64,000 nt of DNA, taken from assembly GCF_026341815.1 (NCBI RefSeq), contig NZ_JAPENX010000002.1, positions 806,001-870,000 of the forward strand, in the 5' to 3' direction. Positions within the stretch are counted from its first letter, which is position 1. Each line of letters opens with the position of its first letter. The notes beneath the pieces are model-generated. The model was not told the origin of the DNA and did not search any database. It saw only the letters and a list, made by a program, of their open reading frames with translations. Position numbers and translations under genes: made by a program. The DNA is from Streptomyces sp. NBC_00572. GTDB taxonomy: Bacteria; Actinomycetota; Actinomycetes; Streptomycetales; Streptomycetaceae. Shown one piece after another: positions 57,069 to 64,000 of the stretch.

Positions 57069-57103
57069 GGGGCCGGGGACGGCCGTCCGCCGTCCCCAGC
57101 CCC
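57069..57103 (+). terminator. Hairpin between the alpha-galactosidase and LacI genes
   Basis: A 15-bp stem with one mismatch (57069-57083 with 57089-57103) and a 5-base loop. There is no T-tract, so part of the transcript may read through into the regulator gene. Confidence 0.55.
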
Positions 57104-57128
57104 TCCGACCACCGCCCCCAGAGGAACG

Positions 57129-58157
57129 ATGACCGCTCGACAGGTGACCATCGAGGACGTCGCACGCGTGGCGGGAGTCTCCCGCCAGACCGTCTCGAAC
57201 GCTCTCAACGCCCCCCACCGGCTGCGCGCCACCACCCTCGCCCGGGTCACCGCCGCCATCGACGAACTCGGCTACCAACCCGATCAGTCCGCCCGCAGCC
57301 TGCGCAGCGGCACCCGCAAGGTCATCGGCTATCCCGCCCCCGTCGACAACCCCGCCGACCCCAACCCCCTGATGGGCGGCTTCCTCCAGGCGCTGGTGAG
57401 CGCCGCCGACGCCGTCGGCCACCGCATCCTGCTGTTCCGCTGCGACCCCCAGCAGGGGGCCACGGCGGTCGCCAAGTCCTTCAACGGGCTGATCGCGGCC
57501 CGCCAGGTCGACGGATTCGTCCTCTCCGACGTGGTGCACGACGACCCCCGCGTCGACGTGCTCGCCGAGGCCGGTTTCCCGTTCGCCGCCTTCGGCCGCA
57601 CGGCCCCCGGCCGCCCGCAGAACTGGGTGGACATCGACTCGGCCGCAGCCACCGCCTCCTTGGTGGGCCTGCTCCTCGAACAGGGTCACCGCAGGATCTG
57701 TTACGTGAATTCCGCGGCCTCGCTGCCCTGGCTCGCCGACCGGCGGGCCGGCCTCCAGCAGGCCGCGGCCGCGGTACCCGACGGTGCCTTCGAGGTCGGC
57801 GTCCCCGACGACGACCCGGCCGCGCTCTCCCAGGCCCTGCAGCGCTTCCTCGTCGGCCCGGACCGGCCGACCGCCCTGGTGTGCGCGAACGACTGGCTCG
57901 CGCTCGCCGCCTACCACGCCGTCCGCGCGGCCGGCCTCACCGTCGGTGCCGACGTCGCCGTCGCCGGCTTCAACGACATGCCGCACTGCACCCTGATCCA
58001 GCCCGCCCTGACCAGCGTGCGCCTGCCCCTGTCGAGCATCGCCCACACCCTCGTCACCCGGCTGATCACCGCCGTCGAGGACCCCGCCGCCGCTCCCACC
58101 AGCGGGCTGCTGCTCCCGGCGGAGCCGGTCGTACGGGGCAGCACACCGGTGCGGTAG
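57129..58157 (+). CDS. LacI-family transcriptional regulator of the galactoside operon
   Basis: ATG 57129 follows AGAGGAACG. The 342-residue protein has the LacI helix-turn-helix (VTIEDVARVAGVSRQTVSNALNAPHRLRATTLARVTAAIDELGYQPDQSARSLRSG) and hinge helix, then a periplasmic-binding-like effector domain (MGGFLQALVSAADAVGHRILLFRCDPQQGATA, ICYVNSAASLPWLADRRAGLQQ, ALVCANDWLALAAYHAVRAAGL, VAGFNDMPHCTLIQPALTSVRLP). Position at the end of an ABC/GH36 operon suggests it senses an alpha-galactoside and represses the upstream genes; the operator could be the palindrome near 50659. It is less likely to control the rhamnose operon 42 kb away, although LacI-type sites occur there. Confidence 0.88.
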   Translation: MTARQVTIEDVARVAGVSRQTVSNALNAPHRLRATTLARVTAAIDELGYQPDQSARSLRSGTRKVIGYPAPVDNPADPNPLMGGFLQALVSAADAVGHRILLFRCDPQQGATAVAKSFNGLIAARQVDGFVLSDVVHDDPRVDVLAEAGFPFAAFGRTAPGRPQNWVDIDSAAATASLVGLLLEQGHRRICYVNSAASLPWLADRRAGLQQAAAAVPDGAFEVGVPDDDPAALSQALQRFLVGPDRPTALVCANDWLALAAYHAVRAAGLTVGADVAVAGFNDMPHCTLIQPALTSVRLPLSSIAHTLVTRLITAVEDPAAAPTSGLLLPAEPVVRGSTPVR

Positions 58158-58188
58158 CGGCGCCCCGACGGGAATGGTCAGGCAGGCC

Positions 58189-58869
58189 CTAGCCTTCGGC
58201 CGGTCCCTCACTCTTGGCCCAGAGGGAGCGGACGTGGCCCAGGTGTCGGGTCATGCACGCCTCCGCGCCCTCGGCGTCCCCGGCGAGCATCAGGTCGAGG
58301 AGTTCCAGATGCTCCTCGGCCGACGGGATGAGGTCGCCGCTCTCGTCCAGGGCGGTGAGCCCGTACAGGCGCGACCGCTTGCGCAGATCGCCGACGGTCT
58401 CGACGAGGCGTTCGTTGCCCGCGAGGCCGAGCAGGGTGAGGTGGAAGAGCCGGTCGGCCTCCAGGTAGCCGATGAGGTCGTGCTCGCGGGCGGCGCGCAC
58501 GATCTCCACGGCCACCGGCCGCAGCGCCTCCAAGTCCTCGCGAGTGGCGGCCCGGGTGACGCGGCCGACCGTCGGGATCTCGATGAGCGCGCGGATCTCG
58601 GTGTACTGGTCGAGGTCGCGTTCGTCGACCTCGGTGACCCGGAACCCCTTGTTGCGGACGGGCTCGACCAGCCCTTCACGAGCCAGGTCGAGCATCGCCT
58701 CGCGTACGGGGGTGGCGGAGATCCCGAAGTCCTCGGCCAGAGTGGGGGCCGAGTACACCACGCCGGGCCGCAGCTCGCCGGAGATCAGGGCGGCGCGCAG
58801 GGCATGGGCGACCTGGTCGCGCAGCCGCTCGCGGGAAGCGTTCAGGTCGCGGTGGGTCAGGTGCCCCAT
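58189..58869 (-). CDS. GntR-family (FCD) regulator of the hydroxyproline operon
   Basis: From ATG 58869, with GAAGGGA upstream, the product has 226 residues. An earlier ATG at 58920 overlaps the ALDH stop (ATGA) and would add 17 residues. The winged helix is residues 10-75 (LRDQVAHALRAALISGELRPGVVYSAPTLAEDFGISATPVREAMLDLAREGLVEPVRNKGFRVTEV). The FCD domain follows with metal-ligand positions in IRALIEIP, DRLFHLTLLGLAGN and EEHLELLDLMLAGD. It is the last gene of the operon, so it probably senses hydroxyproline or a breakdown product and regulates the cluster. Operator sites would be upstream of the window. Confidence 0.87.
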   Translation of the reverse strand: MGHLTHRDLNASRERLRDQVAHALRAALISGELRPGVVYSAPTLAEDFGISATPVREAMLDLAREGLVEPVRNKGFRVTEVDERDLDQYTEIRALIEIPTVGRVTRAATREDLEALRPVAVEIVRAAREHDLIGYLEADRLFHLTLLGLAGNERLVETVGDLRKRSRLYGLTALDESGDLIPSAEEHLELLDLMLAGDAEGAEACMTRHLGHVRSLWAKSEGPAEG

Positions 58870-58916
58870 GGCGGTGGTGATCCCTTCGGTTCGTTCTCGG
58901 TCACCACCGTACGATG

Positions 58917-60302
58917 TCATGTCGCCGCGCCCGCGGGTGCCAGGGTGTACGTCCGGGAGGACGTGTAGAACTCCAGGGCCGCCCTGCCCTGCTCGCGCGG
59001 GCCGTGACCGGACTGCTTGGCCCCGCCGAACGGCAGGTGGAAGTCGACGCCGGTGGACGGGGCGTTGATCCGGATCATGCCGGTGTCGACGAGGTCGAGG
59101 CCGTACAGGGCGGCGTCGAGGTCGGCCGTGTGGACCGAGGTGACGAGGCCGTACGGCACGGAGTTGGTGATCCGTACCGCGTGGGCGAGGTCGTCGGCGG
59201 GGAGCAGGGCGGCGATGGGTCCGAAGACCTCCTCGTTGAGCAGTCGGTGCCCTGGCGGGACCTTCTCGACCAGGGTCGGGGCCGCGTACCAGCCGGGTGT
59301 CGCCGGTACGGTGGCGCCGGCGAGGGCGGGGAGCCCCTGCCAGGCCTCGACCACCCGCTCGCGCGCGCTCTCGTGGACGAGCGGTCCGCACACCGTCTCG
59401 GGATCGGCGGGGTCGCCGACCCGGACGGCCCGGAAGGCCTCGGAGAGGGCCTCGCGCAGCGGGTCGAGTGCGGCGCCGACGGCGATGATCCGGCTGGTGG
59501 CGGTGCACTTCTGGCCCGCGAACCCGGCGACGGCGGCGGCGATGTGGGCCGCTGCCCGCCCGATGTCCGCGTCGGGCAGGACGATCGCCGCGTTCAGGCC
59601 GCCCATCTCGGCCTGCGCGGGGATGCCCCGCGCCGTCGCCGCGCGGACGACGGCCCGGCCCACCGGGGTGGAGCCGGTGAAGGAGACGACGTCGGCGGCC
59701 GAGACGAGGGCGTTGCCCTCGGTGGGGCCGCCCGGCAGGACGGCGAACACCTGGTCCGGCAGGGCCTGTCGGACGATCTCGGCGAGCCGCTGGGCGCACG
59801 CGGTGGCTTCGGGGGCCGGTTTGAGGACCACCGTGTTGCCGACCGCGAGTGCCGGGGCGGCCTTCCAGCTGGGGATGGCGAAGGGGAAGTTCCAGGGGGT
59901 GACGAGCCCGGCCACGCCGTGGGGGCGGCGCCGGTTGAGGAGCAGCCCCGGTCCTGCCGCGGTCTCGTGGACGGTGCCGGTGGGCTCGAAGGGCGCCTGG
60001 GCGTAGTAGCGCCAGATCGCGACGGTGCGCGCGATCTCGGCCCTGGCCTCGGTGAGGGGCTTGCCGACCTCGCGTACGGCGAGGGCGGCGAGTTCGTCGG
60101 CCGCGGCCTCCAGGCCGGCGGCGACGACGCCGAGCGCGGCCGAGCGGGCGGCCGCCCCGGCGCGCAGCCAGCCGGGCTGGGCGGCGCGGGCCCGCTCGAC
60201 GGCGTCGGCGGCGGCGAAGGCGCCGGGGGCCGGGAGGCTCACGAGCACGTCGGCCGGGTCGGCCGGGTTGCGGGAGACGAGGGTGGACAGGTCGGTGATC
60301 AC
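58917..60302 (-). CDS. Aldehyde dehydrogenase, probable 2-oxoglutarate semialdehyde dehydrogenase
   Basis: The 461-residue NAD(P)-dependent enzyme starts at GTG 60302, overlapping the epimerase stop by four bases. Catalytic cysteine C266 lies in GFAGQKCTATSR and the general base E232 in QAEMGGLNAAIVL; NFPFAIPSWKAAPALAVGNTVVLKPA and FTGSTPVGRAV are cofactor motifs. In the hydroxyproline route the DapA-family deaminase yields 2,5-dioxovalerate (alpha-ketoglutarate semialdehyde), which this enzyme would oxidise to 2-oxoglutarate. The assignment rests on the operon context as well as family; other aldehyde substrates cannot be excluded from sequence alone. Confidence 0.85.
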   Translation of the reverse strand: MITDLSTLVSRNPADPADVLVSLPAPGAFAAADAVERARAAQPGWLRAGAAARSAALGVVAAGLEAAADELAALAVREVGKPLTEARAEIARTVAIWRYYAQAPFEPTGTVHETAAGPGLLLNRRRPHGVAGLVTPWNFPFAIPSWKAAPALAVGNTVVLKPAPEATACAQRLAEIVRQALPDQVFAVLPGGPTEGNALVSAADVVSFTGSTPVGRAVVRAATARGIPAQAEMGGLNAAIVLPDADIGRAAAHIAAAVAGFAGQKCTATSRIIAVGAALDPLREALSEAFRAVRVGDPADPETVCGPLVHESARERVVEAWQGLPALAGATVPATPGWYAAPTLVEKVPPGHRLLNEEVFGPIAALLPADDLAHAVRITNSVPYGLVTSVHTADLDAALYGLDLVDTGMIRINAPSTGVDFHLPFGGAKQSGHGPREQGRAALEFYTSSRTYTLAPAGAAT

Positions 60303-61303
60303 AGGAGGAAGCCTCCGGGGAAGGGGTCGTCCGGGTCGAGGAAGTACTGGGCGGTGCCGGTGATCCAGGCGCGGCCGGTGACGGTGGGGATGACGGCGGG
60401 CAGGCCGCCGACCTCCGCCCCGGCGGTGAGCCGGCCGGTGAACCGGGTGCCGATGAAGGACTCGTTGACGAAGTCGCGGTCGAGGGGGAGTTCGCCCCGT
60501 GCGTGGAGTTGGGCCATGCGGGCGCTGGTCCCGGTGCCGCACGGGGAGCGGTCGAACCAGCCGGGGTGGATGGCCATCGCGTGCCGCGAGTGCGCGGCGT
60601 CGGAGCCGGGCGCCGTGAGGTAGACGTGCTTGAGTCCGGCGATCTCGGGCTGGCTGGGGTGCACGGGGCGGTCCGGGGAGGCGTTGATCGCGTCCATGAT
60701 CGCGAGTCCGGCGGCGAGAAGGTCGTCCTTGCGGTCGCGGTCGAACGGCAGCCCGAGGTCGTCGAGGGAGACGAAGGCGTAGAAGTTGCCGCCGAAGGCG
60801 AGGTCGTAGGTGACCTTGCCGAAGCCGGGGACGTCCACCGCGCGGTCCAGGCCCACGCAGAAGGCGGGCACGTTGGTGAAGGTGGCGGACTTCGCCGCGC
60901 CGTCCTCCACCTGTACGTCGACGGAGACAAGGCCCGCCGGGGTGTCCAGGCGGACGGTGGTGACCGGTTCGACGACGGGCACCATGCCGGTCTCGACGAG
61001 GACGGTGGCGACGCCGATGGTGCCGTGGCCGCACATGGGCAGGAGGCCGGACACCTCGATGTAGAGGACTCCGTAGTCGGCGTCGGGGCGGGTGGGCGGC
61101 TGGAGGATGGCGCCGCTCATCGCCGCGTGCCCGCGCGGCTCGAACATGAGGAGCGTCCTGAGGTGGTCGAGGTGCTCGATGAAGTGGAGCCTGCGCTCGG
61201 CCATGGTGGCCCCGGGGATCACGCCCACACCTCCGGTGATGACCCGGGTGGGCATCCCCTCGGTGTGGGAGTCGACTGCGTGGAAGACATGACGCGTACG
61301 CAC
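60299..61303 (-). CDS. Proline racemase family, probable 4-hydroxyproline 2-epimerase
   Basis: The 334-residue protein starts at GTG 61303 with AAAGGA upstream. It carries both catalytic cysteines of the racemase/epimerase subgroup: C91 in LLPMCGHGTIGVAT and C255 in FDRSPCGTGTSARM. Trans-3-hydroxyproline dehydratases have Thr in place of one Cys, so these residues favour an epimerase. VDSHTEGMPTRV, MFEPRGHAAMSGA and GNFYAFVSLDDL are also typical. It would interconvert trans-4-hydroxy-L-proline and cis-4-hydroxy-D-proline, feeding the D-hydroxyproline dehydrogenase encoded upstream. Neighbouring DapA-family and ALDH genes match the known pathway. Confidence 0.9.
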   Translation of the reverse strand: MRTRHVFHAVDSHTEGMPTRVITGGVGVIPGATMAERRLHFIEHLDHLRTLLMFEPRGHAAMSGAILQPPTRPDADYGVLYIEVSGLLPMCGHGTIGVATVLVETGMVPVVEPVTTVRLDTPAGLVSVDVQVEDGAAKSATFTNVPAFCVGLDRAVDVPGFGKVTYDLAFGGNFYAFVSLDDLGLPFDRDRKDDLLAAGLAIMDAINASPDRPVHPSQPEIAGLKHVYLTAPGSDAAHSRHAMAIHPGWFDRSPCGTGTSARMAQLHARGELPLDRDFVNESFIGTRFTGRLTAGAEVGGLPAVIPTVTGRAWITGTAQYFLDPDDPFPGGFLL

Positions 61304-61335
61304 GGAGTTCCTTTCGGTCCGGTCGGTGGGTCCGG

Positions 61336-62244
61336 TCAGCGGTGGCCGTCGGCGACGGCCTTCTCGGTGGCGGTACGCACGGCGGTCTCGGTCGCACCGG
61401 TGAGGGGGAGGCGCGGGGGGCGGGTGGGGCCGCCGCGGCGGCCGGCGATGTCCATGGAGAGCTTGATGCACTGGACGAACTCGACCTTGGAGTCCCAGCG
61501 CAGCAGGGAGTGCAGGGAGGAGTAGAGCGGCCGGGCGGTGGCCAGGTCGCCCGCCACGGCGGCGCGGTACAGCTCGGCGCAGCTCGCGGGGAGGGCGTTG
61601 GGGTAGCCGGCGATCCAGCCGACCGCACCGGCCAGGGCCAGCTCCAGGAGGACGTCGTCGGCACCGATGAGCAGGTCGAGTTCCGGAGCGAGTTCGGCGA
61701 TCTCATAGGCCCTGCGGACGTCGCCGCTGAACTCCTTGACGGCGACGATGCTGCCGTCGGCGTGCAGCTTCGCCAGCAGGCTCGGGACGAGGTCGACCTT
61801 GGTGTCGATGGGGTTGTTGTACGCGACGACCGGGATGCCGACCCCGGCCACCTCCGCGTAGTGGGCGATCACGGAACGCTCGTCGGCGCGGTACGCGTTG
61901 GGCGGCAGGAGCAGGACGGAGCCGCAGCCGGCCTCGGCGGCCTGCTCGGCCCAGCGGCGGGACTCGGCGCTGCCGTAGGCGGCGACGCCCGGCATGACCC
62001 GCGCGCCGTCGCCCGCGGCCTCGACGGCGGTACGGACGACCCGGGCGCGCTCGTCGGCGGTGAGGGTCTGGTACTCGCCGAGGGAGCCGTTCGGGACGAC
62101 GCCGTCGCAGCCGTTGGCGATCAGCCAGGCCACGTGCTCGGCGTAGGCGTCGTAGTCGACGGAGAGGTCTTCCTTGAACGGCAGGGTGGTGGCGACCATG
62201 ATGCCGCGCCAGGGGCGGTCGGTGGTCCAGGTGGAGGTGTTCAT
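61336..62244 (-). CDS. DapA-family enzyme, probable 1-pyrroline-4-hydroxy-2-carboxylate deaminase
   Basis: The 302-residue TIM-barrel protein belongs to the dihydrodipicolinate synthase/N-acetylneuraminate lyase family: the Schiff-base lysine is K170 in IVAVKEFSGD and the catalytic tyrosine Y142 in VVAYNNP; NGSLGEYQTLT replaces the GTTGE loop. In hydroxyproline degradation a DapA-type deaminase turns 1-pyrroline-4-hydroxy-2-carboxylate into 2,5-dioxovalerate and ammonia. The operon (dehydrogenase, this gene, epimerase, ALDH) fits that role closely. The ATG at 62244 has AAAGG eight or nine bases upstream. Confidence 0.87.
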   Translation of the reverse strand: MNTSTWTTDRPWRGIMVATTLPFKEDLSVDYDAYAEHVAWLIANGCDGVVPNGSLGEYQTLTADERARVVRTAVEAAGDGARVMPGVAAYGSAESRRWAEQAAEAGCGSVLLLPPNAYRADERSVIAHYAEVAGVGIPVVAYNNPIDTKVDLVPSLLAKLHADGSIVAVKEFSGDVRRAYEIAELAPELDLLIGADDVLLELALAGAVGWIAGYPNALPASCAELYRAAVAGDLATARPLYSSLHSLLRWDSKVEFVQCIKLSMDIAGRRGGPTRPPRLPLTGATETAVRTATEKAVADGHR

Positions 62245-62274
62245 CTCGACGACCTTTCGGTGGTGTGTGACGTC

Positions 62275-63882
62275 TTAGGAGGGGACTGGGTCTGTCGGAC
62301 CGTCGGACGCGGGGGCCGGGTCCGGTGGTCCGTCGAGCGCGGCCAGCGCCGACAGCGGGACGGGAACGGCGAACGGGCGGCGCTCGGACGGTGGTTCAGG
62401 GGTGGCTCCGTCGGCGGCGAGGCACGACACGGCGGTGCCGCACATCCGGCCCTGGCACCACCCCATGCCGGCCCGGGTGAGGAGTTTGACGGTCCGGGAG
62501 TCTCGCGCGCCGCACTCGGCGACCGCCTCGCGGACCCGGCCCGCCGGGACCTCCTCGCAGCGGCACACGTCCGTGTCGTCGGTCAGCCACCCGGTCCAGC
62601 CTGGGCCGGGGGCGTGCGCGGCGGACATGACGTCGGCGAAGGCGCGCATGCGGTCCCGGCGCCGCCGGAGTCCGGCGGTCGCGCCGGCTCCGGTACGGCC
62701 GCCGAGGAGCCGCGCGGAGATCGCCCGGCCCGCCAACTCCCCTTCGGTGCGGGCGAGTTCGGCACCGCCGACGCCCCCGGTTTCGCCCGCGGCCCACAGG
62801 CCGGGGACCGAGCTCTCCTGGAGTGCGTCCAGGGCGAGGCCCAGGGTGCCGTCGGGCAGCGCGCGGGTGGTGCAGCCGACCGCCACGGCCAGCTCGATCT
62901 GGGGCACGAGGCCGTGTCCGACCGCGAGGGCGTCGCAGGCGATCCGGCGGCCCGTCCCCCGTACGGGCCGCCAGTCGCGGTCCAGGCGGCTCACCGTGAC
63001 GGCCACCACCCGGTCGGTGCCGTGCACCTCGGTCACCGCGCTGCGGAGTCGTACGGGCACCCGGTGACGGGCCAGCGCGGCTGCGTGGACGAGGGCCTCG
63101 ACCGCTTTGCGCGGGTTGGTGACGAGCGCGCGGGGAGTGCGCCCGTACCGCAGGTATCCCGCCGCCTCGACCACCGCCGGCACCCGCGCGCCGGCCGAGG
63201 CGAGCGACGAGGCGACGGCGAGCAGCAGCGGGCCGCTGCCGGCCACGACGATGCGCCGGCCGGGAAGTACGAGCCCGGACTTGAGCATGGCCTGTGCTCC
63301 CCCGGCGCCCACGACGCCGGGCAGGGTCCAGCCGGGAAAGGGCAGTTGGCGCTCATAGGCGCCGGTGGCGAGCAGCAGGGCGCGCGCCCGGATCCGGACG
63401 GGCGCGTCCGCGCTTCCGTCCGCGCCGGTGAGCGCGTGCGCCGTCCATGTCCCGTCGGTCTCCTTCGCGACGGACCACACGTGATGTCCGGTCAGATGGT
63501 CGACGCCGCTCGCGTCCAGGCGTCGGCGCAGGTCGGCGAAGGCCGACCAGTCGTGGTGGAGGGCCTCGGGCCGTACCGCGCCCAGGGTGGGCGCCGGGTG
63601 CCGGTAGAACTGCCCGCCGGGCTGGGTCGAGGAGTCCAACAGGGCGACGGAGAGGCCGAATTCGGAGGCGGTGACGGCTCCGGCGAGCCCGGCGGAGCCC
63701 GCGCCGACAACCACGAGGTCGTACGACACGTCCGAGCGTCGGGCCGCATCGGGCACGGATTCGGCGACGGTCCCGGCCGAGTCCTTCGGTTCGGACACCG
63801 AAGGAGGCCCGGCCACGTCGTCGGGTCCGGATGCCGAGGGAAGCCCGGCCACGTCGTCGGGTTCAGACGCCGAGGCGGTCAT
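62275..63882 (-). CDS. FAD/NAD-binding subunit of a D-hydroxyproline dehydrogenase-like complex with BFD-type cluster
   Basis: ATG 63882, preceded by GGAAGGG at good spacing, overlaps the upstream 2Fe-2S gene by 20 bases and gives 535 residues. The first 40 residues are tandem SEPDDVAG-type repeats with no known fold. The core has two nucleotide motifs, LVVVGAGSAGLAGAVTASEFGL (FAD) and RRIVVAGSGPLLLAVASSL (second dinucleotide site), as in HcnB/OoxA-like enzymes. A C-terminal BFD-like segment (DVCRCEEVPAGRVREAVAECGARDSRTVKLLTRAGMGWCQGRMCG) supplies four cysteines for a [2Fe-2S] cluster. Such multi-subunit dehydrogenases oxidise D-hydroxyproline to 1-pyrroline-4-hydroxy-2-carboxylate; a further DAO-like subunit is expected upstream, outside the window. 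Stop is TAA. Confidence 0.85.
   Translation of the reverse strand: MTASASEPDDVAGLPSASGPDDVAGPPSVSEPKDSAGTVAESVPDAARRSDVSYDLVVVGAGSAGLAGAVTASEFGLSVALLDSSTQPGGQFYRHPAPTLGAVRPEALHHDWSAFADLRRRLDASGVDHLTGHHVWSVAKETDGTWTAHALTGADGSADAPVRIRARALLLATGAYERQLPFPGWTLPGVVGAGGAQAMLKSGLVLPGRRIVVAGSGPLLLAVASSLASAGARVPAVVEAAGYLRYGRTPRALVTNPRKAVEALVHAAALARHRVPVRLRSAVTEVHGTDRVVAVTVSRLDRDWRPVRGTGRRIACDALAVGHGLVPQIELAVAVGCTTRALPDGTLGLALDALQESSVPGLWAAGETGGVGGAELARTEGELAGRAISARLLGGRTGAGATAGLRRRRDRMRAFADVMSAAHAPGPGWTGWLTDDTDVCRCEEVPAGRVREAVAECGARDSRTVKLLTRAGMGWCQGRMCGTAVSCLAADGATPEPPSERRPFAVPVPLSALAALDGPPDPAPASDGPTDPVPS
63785..63880 (-). repeat. 36-bp tandem repeat in the 5' end of the FAD subunit gene
   Basis: Two full 36-base units (63785-63820 and 63821-63856) and a partial third (63857-63880) encode 12-residue repeats. 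Both full units share the core GCCCGGCCACGTCG. Confidence 0.75.
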
Positions 63883-64000
63883 GGCCGTGCCCTTCCTGGG
63901 TGGTGATCGCGTCGCCGGGGCGGGCCGGGACCAGACAGGCGCGGCGGTTGGGCTCTCCGTTGACGGTGGCGAGGCAGTCGTAGCACTGGCCGATGCCGCA
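63863..64000 (-). CDS. 2Fe-2S (ferredoxin-like) subunit of the dehydrogenase complex, 5' truncated by the window edge
   Basis: Only the last 45 residues are in view. They read CGIGQCYDCLATVNGEPNRR...ACLVPARPGDAI, which fits the cysteine pattern CGxGxCxxC...C of [2Fe-2S] proteins in HcnA/OoxB-like dehydrogenase subunits. The gene ends 20 bases inside the FAD subunit gene, so the two are translationally coupled. Its start and any additional subunit lie beyond position 64000. It transfers electrons from the flavin subunits in the proposed D-hydroxyproline dehydrogenase. Confidence 0.85.
   Translation of the reverse strand, partial: CGIGQCYDCLATVNGEPNRRACLVPARPGDAITTQEGHGHDRLGV

Noticed and set aside
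58870..58920. Upstream ATG (58920) as start of the GntR gene
   Set aside because: It overlaps the preceding stop neatly but lacks a ribosome site, while ATG 58869 has GAAGGGA; not fully excluded.
1..64000. tRNA or rRNA genes, riboswitches, prophage or plasmid functions
   Set aside because: No cloverleaf-like or rRNA segments, integrases, phage structural genes or replication genes were recognised; apart from the IS and MITE no mobile module is evident.

Overview
The window is very GC-rich, with strong third-position G/C, GTG and TTG starts, AGGAG-type ribosome sites, ATGA-coupled genes and a gene set (GH18, CBM13, GH89, Pls-type synthetase, mycothiol-dependent isomerase family, REC/thioredoxin-reductase fusion) typical of a Streptomyces or close relative. 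No rRNA, tRNA or CRISPR array was seen. The content is mostly accessory metabolism, secreted glycan-active proteins and regulators.

Layout. 1-9.8 kb: secreted glycan proteins (end of a GH18 chitinase-like gene, a CBM13 beta-helix protein and a ThuA-CBM13 protein translationally coupled to it), then an IS5-like element and a MITE that share a CTAG target, then an MFS exporter, a secreted GH89 alpha-N-acetylglucosaminidase and a DinB-like/mycothiol-dependent family protein, ending in a terminator. 9.9-15.3 kb: a stand-alone Pls/PosA-type NRPS (adenylation, carrier, then membrane/left-handed-helix modules) followed by an M1 zinc aminopeptidase. 15.4-23.5 kb: an L-rhamnose operon (isomerase, bifunctional aldolase/lactaldehyde dehydrogenase, kinase) coupled to lutABC, so rhamnose can be taken to DHAP plus L-lactate and lactate on to pyruvate; LacI-type palindromes sit at its promoter.

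23.5-27.9 kb: a secreted VCBS/FG-GAP repeat protein and a convergent long-chain acyl-CoA synthetase. 27.9-34.7 kb: an island with less biased codon use holding a CHAT-domain protease with C-terminal propeller-like repeats, and divergent from it an alpha/beta-hydrolase (GHSLG) coupled to a caspase-like (C14) protease; a SMI1/KNR4 (SUKH) protein lies next to it. This is the best candidate for an undescribed system, possibly a protease-effector conflict module.

35-42.2 kb: a cytoplasmic-looking periplasmic-binding-fold protein, two membrane proteins (one YihY/BrkB), a degenerate P-loop gene, and a GMC oxidoreductase with its small subunit and an ADC-like protein. 42.4-46 kb: a coupled trio of REC-thioredoxin-reductase-like protein, cNMP-binding histidine kinase and UBP zinc-finger protein. 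46-50.6 kb: saccharopine dehydrogenase/TetR, a VOC protein, and a GNAT-NTF2-like fusion divergent from a second TetR. 50.7-58.2 kb: an alpha-galactoside operon (class V aminotransferase, ABC binding protein and two permeases, GH36, LacI). 58.2-64 kb, minus strand: a hydroxyproline catabolic operon (2Fe-2S and FAD subunits of a D-hydroxyproline dehydrogenase-like enzyme, DapA-family deaminase, 2-epimerase, semialdehyde dehydrogenase, GntR regulator) that runs off the right edge.
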